Assembly: GCA_946626015.1 (NCBI GenBank)
Contig: CAMOTT010000081.1
Location: 1 to 8,844 of the forward strand
Reading direction: 5' to 3'
DNA from: an uncultured Clostridia bacterium
Lineage (GTDB): Bacteria; Bacillota; Clostridia; Oscillospirales; Acutalibacteraceae
Length of the DNA stretch: 8,844 nucleotides
The notes beneath the pieces are model-generated. The model saw only the letters and a program-made list of their open reading frames with translations. It was not told where the DNA came from and did not search any database. A program made the translations under genes and the position numbers. Below are positions 1 to 7,700 of this stretch, one piece after another (position 1 is the first letter of the stretch; every line of letters begins with the position of its first letter).

Positions 1-3000
1 AGGCTCTGCGTTATTGTCTGAGATGTCAGAGAAAAAGGGTACAGAAGGTGAGAATAAACGGCAAAAGGATACCATGGGGCATTTCGGAAAGCGGCTTTTA
101 CTCCTTTGACCGACAGTTAAATTATCAATATAAAGCTCACGGGGTTCAGAAACTGGGGTTAAAACAGGGGCTTAACAGCGAACTGGTAATTTCGCCGTAT
201 TCGGTTTTCCTTGGTATGATGCTGCTGCCCGGGGAGGCCATGAAAAATCTTGAACAGCTGGAAAATCTGGGCATGAGCGGCAGGTGCGGCTTTTATGAGG
301 CTGTGGATTTTACCCGGGAAAGGACAGGGGGGCAGGATTTTGCCGTTGTCCGCAGCTATATGGTGCACCATGTGGCAATGAGTTTACTCAGCGTGCTGAA
401 TGTTCTGAAAGACAACATTCTGCAAAAACGCTTTATGTCCGAGGATAAAATGCTGGGCGCAAGGTGTCTTTTGCAGGAAAAGATACAGTTCGGTATGCCT
501 GTATTCAAGAATATCCGCAAAAAAGATATACCACAGCCAAGGGAACGGATCGAAAATCAGGTTAAGGTGTTTGATCAGATCACACCTGCGTCACCCCATG
601 TTAAGCTGTTCACAAACGGGGAGTGGAGCCTTGCAATATCCGACACAGGAACAAGTATGTCTGTTTACGGCGGCGTCAGCATATTGCGGCACAGCGGGGA
701 CATCCTGCGCGCACCACAGGGAATAATGGCCTTTATCGAAACAAAGGACGGCGAGCGTATCCCCATAACCAACTCAACCGATTATCAGAAAAAGGCGCGG
801 CAAAGGGCTGTGTTCTACAACAACAGGACTGTCCATTCGGTAAAATCCGAAAAGCTATTTGCCTCTATGATAAGCTCCGTCCATCCAAAACTGCCCTGCG
901 AACAAAGAAAATTCAAAATCAAAAATCTCAGCCCGGAGGAAACTGAGCTGAAATTAGTCATATATTTTGAACCTGTCCTTACAAATCACAGGGATTTTTC
1001 AGGCCATCCGGCGTTTCACAAGCTGTTTGTACTGGACTCCTTTGACACAGATAACCGTATCGTAATTTTTGAAAAATCGGACAGGCGAAAAGAAAAACGG
1101 CTTGCACTGGCGGTAGGATTTGACAAAAATGTGAATTTTTTACACACACGTTCAAGGGAGGAATCTCTGGCTTTTTGCAATGAAAATGGAGGGGTAAAGA
1201 TCAACTCCGCTTTCAAGCCCGCAAGGGGTAATCCCGATGCCTGCTGTGCCCTTGTTTTACCCATTAAGCTCAATGCCAGATCCGGGTTTGAAGCCAACCT
1301 GTATCTCTGCGCCGCGGCAACTGTTGAGGAGGCAAAAAACAATCTTATAGGCCTGCGAAGAACGGAAGGAATATCCGAAAAACACGGCGGTCTTGAGGTA
1401 TTCAGAACAGGCGGAATGGAGGGGGCTGTGGCCGATTTGGTTCTGCCGAGGATCATCTATGACCTAAGCCGTACACCTGTGCAAATTGCGTCATCAGCAA
1501 AAAACGAGCTGAGTATAGATGCCCTGTGGAGCATAAAAATCTCGGGAGATAACCCAATTATCCTTGTAAAGATTAACGGCGAAAACGACGTTTCCAGGTG
1601 TATTCCCTATGCAAGAACAGTGGGGGATTTAAACAGAATCGGGTTGCCAACAGACCTGATTTTTATGTTTGAAGAGGGGGGAGATTACAATTCGCCCATA
1701 CTTTCCGGCCTGAGATCAGCCATTAAAAAACAGGGATATGAGCACCTTATCGGCAGAAATGGAGGCATCCATATCATAAATTCCTACAATATGGATAAGG
1801 CCTATGAAATTTCTCTGATCGCATTTTCAGACTATTATGACGACGGTTCAGATTACAGTGCAATGGAAACAAATCAGTTTTCCTATAATCCAAAAATAAT
1901 ATATAAAGCAAAAAGTAATGTAAAGTCAAAAATCTTTACAAACGAAAATATAATTATTGACCATAACTGTATAAGTCCTTTAAAACCTTGGTGCATAGTG
2001 CTGTCAAATGAGCATTTTGGAACCCTGATAAGCGACAAGTCATTAGGCTTTACTTGGGCTATGAACTCGCAGCAGAACAAGCTTACACCCTTATCAAACG
2101 ATCCTGTTTACGATAACACCGGCGAGCAACTGTTCCTTGACGTGAACGGCAGACGATATAATATGATCTCAGGCTCCGCCGCCATATTTTCCAAAGACAG
2201 CGTTTGTTGGAAAGGCTCTGCGGAGGATATTGATTTTGAGGTGGAGCTGAAAGTTCCGGAGGATGGATGGAAGAAGGCGGTATATATAAAAATGTATAAC
2301 AGGTCTGTCCGGGAAATAAATGCGGCTGCGATTTATTATACAGAGCCGTTGCTGGGTCCGGACGGGAAAAATTCAAGCCTGCAAAAGTACAGCATCCTGC
2401 CTGACGGTATAGCCGTCACCTCTCCCCTGAGCAGATACTCCGGAACTTTTAAATTGACCTCGTATAAGGGCGCTGATTATTTGTGTAAATCGAAATTTGC
2501 TTTTTGGGGCGGAGAGGATAAAAACGAAGCTTTTGACAACACCTGCGCAGCGGTGGGCAAGAGCTTTACTATAGCTCCCGGCTCGACATTTGAGCATCTT
2601 TTCACTCTTTGCTGGGAGCCATCAGGGACAGCAAAGAAAAACCTGATGCCTTCTTTTTTGAAGAACGAAAAAAGTACAAATTCAATCAGAATAAAAACTC
2701 AACACAAGTATCTTGACGCAATGATAAATGAATGGTTAAATGTGCAAATTATGAACGCAAGATTTTACGGCAGGACGGGGTTTTATCAGTGCGGAGGAGC
2801 TTGGGGCTTTCGTGATCAGCTTCAGGATATTGCGTCAATGATCCTGCTACGTCCGCAGCTTGTCCGCGAGCATATTCTCCGCTGCGCCTCAGTGCAGTTT
2901 GAGCAGGGCGACGTGCTCCACTGGTGGCACGATTTTACCACGGAAAACAGGGGCGTTAGCGGAGTCCGCACAAGGTGCAGCGACGATCTGCTTTGGCTGC

Positions 3001-4151
3001 CGTACGTGGTTGCCGAATATGTTTCCGCGACGGAGGATTTGGAGCTGTTAAAAGAAGAAATCCCGTATATAACAGGGGATGAACTTGCTGAAAATGAGAC
3101 AGAACGCTACTTTTCGCCACAAAAATCAGACGTGACCGGCACTGTGTACGAACATTGCATGAAAGCTATAAGTCGTTCATACCGGCTTGGGGAGCACGGT
3201 TTGCCCCTGATAATGGGCGGCGATTGGAATGACGGATTTAATGAAGTTGGCATAAAGGGCAGGGGTGAGAGCGTCTGGCTGGCACAGTTTATGAGCCTTG
3301 TATGCCGCAATTTCGCGGAAATTTGCGATAAACTCGGGAACGATGAGGAGTCCAAAAAATTGAGGGAGCGAAGCAGGGCTTTACTGAATGCCGTTGACGA
3401 AAACGCCTGGGATACCGACCGCTATTTAAGGGCTTTTTACGATGACGGAGAACCTATGGGCTGCCCGGGAGCCCCGGAATGCGCCATAGACAGCCTCAGC
3501 CAGTCCTTTGCAGTGCTGGCGGATATGCCGGATCATGGCCGCAGGAGCCTTGCGCTGAAAACCGCGGTTGAAAATCTGGTGGATGAGGAAAACCGTCTTA
3601 TAAAACTCTTTGATCCGCCCTTTGAGAGGGTCAAAAAGGCGGGATATATAGCCTCGTATCCTCCGGGGATAAGGGAAAACGGAGGCCAGTACACCCACGG
3701 CGCGGTGTGGCTCTGCATCGCCCTTCTGGAGAACGAAATGAGGGGGGAGGGATGGCGTTTACTTGACATGCTCAACCCCATGAACCGTCTTGACAATGAG
3801 GGTGAAATTGTGCGCTATGGCTGTGAAGCGTTTGCCTTTACAGGTGACGTTTATTCGGCTCCTGGAATTGCCGGAAAAGGGGGCTGGAGTCTTTATACAG
3901 GCTCTGCAGCGTGGTATTACAGAGCTGTTATCGAACACCTTTTCGGGCTGAAAAGGCGGGGAAACAAGCTGTTTTTGACCCCAAAACTGCTTGAAAGTTT
4001 CGGAAAAGCGGAGGTTGATGTGAATTTGGAAAAAACGGAGATAAAAATACTTTTCATCAACGGCGGTTCAGCCGGAAAAATGCTGGTTGACGGGACAAAA
4101 TCGGCTCATATTCCTCTTGATGGAGGGAGCCACAGTGTGGTTTTTGAATAG
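1..4151 (+). CDS. Cyclic beta-1,2-glucan synthase-like protein (glycoamylase-type plus GH94 domains), C-terminal part; 5' end outside window
   Basis: The frame is open from the left edge (first complete codon at 3) to the TAG at 4149-4151. The residues upstream of the GTG at 48 continue the family's basic stretch before the conserved W-G-I-S-E-S-G motif (75-95), so the gene starts outside the window. Visible domains in order: glycoamylase-type domain (about 60-540) with M-V-H-H-V-A-M-S (360-383); a beta-sandwich with H-P-A-F-H-K-L-F (1005-1028); a linker with the L-W-S-I-K-I-S-G-D type motif (1527-1553); a GH94 N-terminal sandwich with L-T-P-L-S-N-D-P-V (2082-2108); and the GH94 alpha/alpha barrel. 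The barrel carries G-F-R-D (2805-2816), H-W-W-H-D (2919-2933), R-C-S-D-D-L-L-W-L-P (2973-3002), G-D-W-N-D-G (3219-3236, the family's catalytic aspartate region), G-R-G-E-S-V-W (3258-3278), G-G-Q-Y-T-H-G (3681-3701) and T-G-S-A-A-W (3897-3914), where GH94 enzymes bind phosphate. In NdvB-type enzymes the GH94 part trims beta-1,2-glucan by phosphorolysis and sets ring size, while an N-terminal glycosyltransferase in the membrane polymerises glucose from UDP-glucose. A stand-alone 1,2-beta-oligoglucan phosphorylase is less likely because a glycoamylase-type domain precedes. The family call is firm; the exact product is inferred. Confidence 0.9.
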   Translation, partial: ALRYCLRCQRKRVQKVRINGKRIPWGISESGFYSFDRQLNYQYKAHGVQKLGLKQGLNSELVISPYSVFLGMMLLPGEAMKNLEQLENLGMSGRCGFYEAVDFTRERTGGQDFAVVRSYMVHHVAMSLLSVLNVLKDNILQKRFMSEDKMLGARCLLQEKIQFGMPVFKNIRKKDIPQPRERIENQVKVFDQITPASPHVKLFTNGEWSLAISDTGTSMSVYGGVSILRHSGDILRAPQGIMAFIETKDGERIPITNSTDYQKKARQRAVFYNNRTVHSVKSEKLFASMISSVHPKLPCEQRKFKIKNLSPEETELKLVIYFEPVLTNHRDFSGHPAFHKLFVLDSFDTDNRIVIFEKSDRRKEKRLALAVGFDKNVNFLHTRSREESLAFCNENGGVKINSAFKPARGNPDACCALVLPIKLNARSGFEANLYLCAAATVEEAKNNLIGLRRTEGISEKHGGLEVFRTGGMEGAVADLVLPRIIYDLSRTPVQIASSAKNELSIDALWSIKISGDNPIILVKINGENDVSRCIPYARTVGDLNRIGLPTDLIFMFEEGGDYNSPILSGLRSAIKKQGYEHLIGRNGGIHIINSYNMDKAYEISLIAFSDYYDDGSDYSAMETNQFSYNPKIIYKAKSNVKSKIFTNENIIIDHNCISPLKPWCIVLSNEHFGTLISDKSLGFTWAMNSQQNKLTPLSNDPVYDNTGEQLFLDVNGRRYNMISGSAAIFSKDSVCWKGSAEDIDFEVELKVPEDGWKKAVYIKMYNRSVREINAAAIYYTEPLLGPDGKNSSLQKYSILPDGIAVTSPLSRYSGTFKLTSYKGADYLCKSKFAFWGGEDKNEAFDNTCAAVGKSFTIAPGSTFEHLFTLCWEPSGTAKKNLMPSFLKNEKSTNSIRIKTQHKYLDAMINEWLNVQIMNARFYGRTGFYQCGGAWGFRDQLQDIASMILLRPQLVREHILRCASVQFEQGDVLHWWHDFTTENRGVSGVRTRCSDDLLWLPYVVAEYVSATEDLELLKEEIPYITGDELAENETERYFSPQKSDVTGTVYEHCMKAISRSYRLGEHGLPLIMGGDWNDGFNEVGIKGRGESVWLAQFMSLVCRNFAEICDKLGNDEESKKLRERSRALLNAVDENAWDTDRYLRAFYDDGEPMGCPGAPECAIDSLSQSFAVLADMPDHGRRSLALKTAVENLVDEENRLIKLFDPPFERVKKAGYIASYPPGIRENGGQYTHGAVWLCIALLENEMRGEGWRLLDMLNPMNRLDNEGEIVRYGCEAFAFTGDVYSAPGIAGKGGWSLYTGSAAWYYRAVIEHLFGLKRRGNKLFLTPKLLESFGKAEVDVNLEKTEIKILFINGGSAGKMLVDGTKSAHIPLDGGSHSVVFE

Positions 4152-4180
4152 TTTTTTAAAAAAATTATAATTTATACAAG

Positions 4181-4209
4181 TTCAGAATGAAAGACAATTT
4201 GAGTATAAT
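4181..4209 (+). promoter_or_regulatory. Possible sigma-A promoter, upstream candidate
   Basis: A perfect -10 hexamer TATAAT (4204-4209) lies 17 bases after TTCAGA (4181-4186), which matches 4 of 6 positions of the -35 consensus. It is only 30 bases past the upstream stop codon and sits in AT-rich DNA where chance hexamers are common. If real, it would extend the leader of the downstream gene to about 420 bases. Confidence 0.35.
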
Positions 4210-4295
4210 CTAAAAGTCAATATGAATATTGTCCGAAATTTATGAAATATTTATGTATATTATTTACAAAGTGTTTCGGATACGTAAAATTACCA

Positions 4296-4325
4296 TTGAC
4301 AGCAGGCCCGGTTCTGAGTTATATT
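4296..4325 (+). promoter_or_regulatory. Likely sigma-A promoter of the secreted-protein gene
   Basis: A perfect -35 hexamer TTGACA (4296-4301) is followed after 18 bases by TATATT (4320-4325), which matches 5 of 6 -10 positions. The start of transcription would fall around 4332, giving a leader of roughly 300 bases ahead of the TTG start at 4638. This is the best promoter match in the gap. It has not been tested against the genome's own promoter consensus. Confidence 0.6.
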
Positions 4326-4333
4326 ATTTATAA

Positions 4334-4364
4334 CCATAAGAGTGGTGTTATGGGGGGTGTTATG
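4334..4364 (+). repeat. Tandem GGTGTTATG repeat and hairpin at the predicted transcript start
   Basis: GGTGTTATG occurs twice, at 4344-4352 and 4356-4364, separated by three G. The upstream CCATAA (4334-4339) is complementary to TTATGG at 4348-4353 (6 bp, 8-base loop), and CATAA can pair with the second TTATG as well (5 bp). This would form a hairpin at or next to the 5' end of the leader RNA, with two competing partners, or may be a tandem protein-binding site. Confidence 0.4.
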
Positions 4365-4414
4365 CCCGTTTGTGGTCAACTTTTGATCCCGGCGGCTTGC
4401 ATTTCCCGGTTGCC

Positions 4415-4439
4415 CGGTACTTTGACAGTCCGATTTTTT
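4415..4439 (+). terminator. Possible intrinsic terminator (attenuator) inside the leader
   Basis: CGG (4415-4417) plus ACT (4419-4421) can pair with AGT (4427-4429) plus CCG (4430-4432). This gives a 6-bp stem with one bulged T and a TTGAC loop, followed by one A and six T (4434-4439). The stem is short, so it is weak as a full terminator. Its place about 85 bases after the predicted start of transcription and about 200 bases before the coding region is that of an attenuator. No terminator of this kind follows the upstream gene directly, so it could also serve as that gene's delayed terminator. Confidence 0.4.
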
Positions 4440-4492
4440 CTAACCCGTTTTAGTGTTTGGGCAAGAACAAAACATTCTGATAAAAAGAGGGA

Positions 4493-4583
4493 GTGATAGC
4501 AGAGCTGTTTTGTCACCGATAATATGCTTTACTATTAAGTAAGTTATATTACTGGCAGTAAAACGTGTTAGCGGAGCTGTTCT
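4493..4583 (+). repeat. 19-base direct repeat, two copies 72 bases apart, in the leader
   Basis: The copies are at 4493-4511 and 4565-4583 and follow GTGWTAGCRGAGCTGTTYT, identical at 16 of 19 positions; the three differences are A/T, A/G and T/C. Each holds AGC-RGA-GCT, able to form a very small stem. Conservation of this length within a noncoding leader suggests a duplicated functional element, either tandem RNA motifs or two sites for the same DNA- or RNA-binding protein. I do not recognise the motif. Confidence 0.55.
4529..4561 (+). promoter_or_regulatory. Four alternating TTACT/AGTAA arms: overlapping dyads
   Basis: TTACT (4529-4533), AGTAA (4538-4542), TTACT (4549-4553) and AGTAA (4557-4561) follow one another with gaps of 4, 6 and 3 bases. 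Arms 1-2, 2-3 and 3-4 can each pair, and the last dyad extends to TTACTG/CAGTAA around a single G. Neighbouring pairings exclude each other. In RNA this could be a switch between alternative stems; in DNA it could be two adjacent operator half-site pairs. The 5-bp AT-rich stems are weak, so the DNA operator reading is at least as likely. It sits between the two copies of the 19-base repeat. Confidence 0.4.
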
Positions 4584-4612
4584 TAGTTTGGTTACCCTAA
4601 GCTCATTGAGCT
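4574..4612 (+). promoter_or_regulatory. Competing dyads just upstream of the ribosome binding site
   Basis: GAGC (4574-4577, inside the second 19-base repeat copy) can pair with GCTC (4601-4604), extended by TTAG (4583-4586) with CTAA (4597-4600). The same AGCTCA (4600-4605) can instead pair with TGAGCT (4607-4612). The two folds exclude each other and end 12 bases before the GGAGGTG, so they could affect ribosome access, but neither fold sequesters the Shine-Dalgarno sequence directly. Confidence 0.3.
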
Positions 4613-4624
4613 AAAATAATTTAT

Positions 4625-4631
4625 GGAGGTG
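4625..4631 (+). promoter_or_regulatory. Strong Shine-Dalgarno GGAGGTG that fixes the TTG start
   Basis: GGAGGTG ends 6 bases before the TTG at 4638, an ideal distance. Two other in-frame starts, ATG at 4623 and GTG at 4629, overlap this sequence and have no ribosome binding site of their own, so the TTG is preferred. Confidence 0.85.
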
Positions 4632-4637
4632 CAAATC

Positions 4638-4718
4638 TTGAGCAAAACAAAAAGAATCATCAGTTTCCTTTTGGCGGTCGTTATGTTGTTTTCAGTAACT
4701 TCCGTCGGCGTTAATGCC
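4638..4718 (+). other. Sec signal peptide of the secreted protein
   Basis: The 27 residues encoded here have a short basic start (K3, K5, R6), a hydrophobic core from I7 to about V20 (I-I-S-F-L-L-A-V-V-M-L-F) and a V-N-A end fitting the A-x-A-like rule for signal peptidase I, with Y28 as first mature residue. There is no lipobox cysteine, so this is not a lipoprotein. Confidence 0.85.
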
Positions 4719-7700
4719 TACTACTCTGCTTACAAGGACAGTGCTATCATCGATAAGTACAATGCAGTCGATCAGCCTGAACTTACAGCTCAGCAGTACG
4801 CATCAATGGCTTTGGATGAAGTTGACAGAATGCTTGCCAAAGAAAACCCGATCATCCCCATCGAGGCCGGTCCGATCAGCTATACTCTGGACTTCAGCTC
4901 TATCGACAAGGCTTTCGACAGCATCAAGGGTATTTGGGGCGTTGCTTCATCGGTCATCAGCTCCTGCGGCGATCTTAAGAACCTCAACGTTTCTGCCATC
5001 GCCGGCGACGGTGCTCCCCGCAGAGCAGGCGCTACTTCTTCGGATCTTGACGTTATCAAGGCTATTGTAAAGTTCCTTGGCGACAACAGCGGCATAATTA
5101 AAAAGGCTGTTATCAAGTCAGGTTCTTCCGATGCTCTTTCTCTGGGATTGATCGACAACTTCTATAAGCTTGACCTTGACGTTCCCAACATGATCAAGGG
5201 AATCGTTTACAAGATGGCTTATGACGTTAAGGCTCCCAAAGTCGTAAATGAGTCCATGGACGATATGCTTCAGGTTCTGCTTGACAAGTATCTTGTCGGC
5301 GAGCTTGATCCCGACACCGGTGAATACACAGGCTTACTCCCCGAGCTTGCAGGTGTTATCGATATCGACGAGACAAGTTTTTATGACCTGCTTGACAAGG
5401 CGTTCCGCCTTCTCTTCAACGACAGGGTAAATAAATTACTTGACACCAAGGTCAGAAAGTGGGTCAAGAGCAGCGTTGCTGACGACCCCTCTCTTGCGCT
5501 CCTGATCAACACTGATTATGTTGTTCCCACCATCGACTTCAATTCATGGGGCGACGGCGAAACCCTGTTTGATCACTTCAACGACATCCTCGGCGATTTC
5601 TTCATGGCCCTCGCGAAGCCGAACCTCGGCCTCTCATGGGACTACAGCCGCGGCAACGACGGTTTGTTTGACAACCTTGTTCACGCAGCAAAGAAGGTAT
5701 TCGGCGAAACAGGCGGCGCTTTCTTCCTTGATTATATCGAGGTTCTTGATCCCGCTTCCTTCCCGGATACAGCAGAAGGCAACGAGCAGTTCCTTGCTTA
5801 TGTTGCCCGTTCACTCATCAATGCTTTCATTGATTACGTCAATGTTCCCAACACCCTTACAACTCTCGTTGAGGTAGCTAACTACACCCTCAGAGAGCTT
5901 GCGGGCGACTACATTCCCTCCCAGTACAACAATTATGCTGAGATGGATCTCACGGATATTGACACAGCTTATGAGATCGGCGCTGACTTCGCGGTTTACT
6001 TCCTTTCCCAGACAATGGATATGGGTCTCGATTACGAAGATGACTTCAACGGCACCCTCAACGCCATCGTCAACTGGGGCGTAAACCACTACGGCGGACT
6101 TGTTGCTTCTTCCTCAGGCAGAGGCTGGGCAAGGATCAACAGCGTTATCTTCCAGGTGCTCAATTCTTCCTGGCTGCCCCTCAAGGCTAACGGCCAGCCC
6201 AGAAACGATCTTGAGTCCATCATCAAGGACGATATCATCGGCAATCTCATCAACCTCAACCTCAAGGGTGTCCTCGATCTGTTCGCAAAGAACCCCACCG
6301 GTGAGCTCAACCAGTCCGTAACTTACATTCTGGTAAGCTTATTTAAAAACATTATAAATATGGTTTTCGGTGCCGGTACTGCAGCTCAGTACGCTAACTT
6401 TGAGACAATGATCACTGCTGATAAAGCAAGCGATCCCCTTCCCACCCTTGTTCAGAACCTTATCAATAACCTTTATTCAAGAACCGCGGGCACACTTCTT
6501 CCCGCCCTTCTTCCCATCGTTTGCTCTGTGCTTGATCTTAGCTCTCCTCAGGAGTTTGAGTATCCCTACATCAGCTTAGGCGATTTCATCAGACCCGCGG
6601 CGACAAGATTCTACATCCACAACGAGTCCTCAGGTATCAACACCGCTGCAACAGATGCGGAGTATGACCTTCATCAGGATCAGCTGTATAAGTACAGGGT
6701 AAGGTCAATTACGACCAACCAGTCCGGCGTTACCGTCAAGTACAACGGCTCCGCTGTTTCAAACCTCAACATCAACGGCGGCGACTCAGCTTACTTTGAC
6801 ATCACCGGTTCCTTTACAAACAACTCACTCCTTATTCTCACCATCAAGTATGATATCCTCGGCGAGGATGGCGGCGCCGTCACCAGCGCGCCCATTGAGC
6901 AGAAGATATATACATACGTTTCCAATTCTACCGACGACAGCGATACGATCGTAAACGTTGACGTGTTGCCCGACGATAGTAACGGTAGTACGTTGCCCAA
7001 CAGGCACAAGGGTTCTTACTACAAGGCGACCTACATCAATTCTTATGTAGCTCCCGACGACAAGACCCCCGCAGCCACAAAGAACAAGAAGATCAGAGAC
7101 CTTCTCGACGTTGAGTTTACCCTCAAGAGAAAGGGTACTGACGATGAAGAGACCCATCTTAAGGCGGCTACCATTACCCGCGGCTCCAGCACAGCAGTTA
7201 ATACAACTCTTGCTGCCAGCGGTGTTTCCGCGGCTACATTCGGCACAAACAATGTCATCAAAACCACCAAAGACGGCGGTAACTGGAACGTTAAGCCCTA
7301 TGCAGTAGCGGACGGCGCGACGTTGCCCGCAGACGGCGTTTACAACTCAAACTTCTACTTCGTCTGCAGCCCCACAACATCGAACCAGAACTCAACAGAG
7401 ACCCTTCAGTTTGCGCACTACGTTGTTATCTACAACAACGCAAACCTTCCCTCCATCGTCAACAGCGCCGTTAAGGCTAACCGCCAGGCGTCCAACTATG
7501 ACCAGACCAACAAGGTTTACACCTACGAGGTCGAGGTTGACGGCGAGGTCGAGACAATGACCACCACCGGTCCTCAGGCATGGGAAGACTACACCAACGC
7601 TCTGAATGAGGCTATCGCGAGAGTTTACGCTCCCAAGCAGTACAACAACTTCTACGGCGCGGCATACCGTGACGGTTATGCTTCCATGGCTGCAAACCTT

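Larger units (their letters stand above)
4152..4637. other. 486-base intergenic region and leader of the downstream gene
   Basis: I see no convincing gene here. The first 100 bases are AT-rich and begin with a T6A7 tract directly after the stop of the upstream gene, which has no GC stem and so is not a normal intrinsic terminator. The remainder carries the promoter candidates, the terminator-like hairpin, direct repeats and dyads listed separately. If transcription starts near 4332, the downstream gene has a 5' untranslated leader of about 300 bases, far longer than needed for a ribosome binding site. The leader matches no riboswitch class that I can recall (no evident c-di-GMP, SAM, cobalamin, lysine or glycine core). 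Confidence 0.6.

Noticed and set aside
1016..1456. A 146-codon - strand ORF inside the glucan synthase-like gene
   Set aside because: The + strand frame here carries conserved family motifs; the antisense translation is Ser/Arg/Pro-rich and featureless.
4152..4164. T6A7 palindrome directly after the first stop codon, as a terminator
   Set aside because: It has no GC stem and no loop, so it would not form a stable terminator hairpin.
4193..4233. GACAAT/ATTGTC inverted repeat
   Set aside because: Only 6 bp with a 29-base gap in AT-rich DNA; likely chance.
4422..4427. A second perfect TTGACA as a -35 box
   Set aside because: No acceptable -10 hexamer lies 16-19 bases downstream, and the bases form the loop of the terminator-like hairpin.
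4242..4496. An 84-codon + strand ORF in the intergenic region
   Set aside because: It has no Shine-Dalgarno sequence before its ATG, spans the best promoter and the terminator-like hairpin, and its translation has no recognisable domain or natural composition.
4623..4625. In-frame ATG as the start of the secreted-protein gene
   Set aside because: It overlaps the GGAGGTG itself, and no ribosome binding site precedes it; the TTG at 4638 has ideal spacing and gives a standard signal peptide.
4714..5877. Several Ser/Thr/Arg-rich + strand ORFs
   Set aside because: They are +1/+2 frame shadows of the secreted-protein gene that starts at 4638; low-complexity composition is typical of frame-shifted reading.
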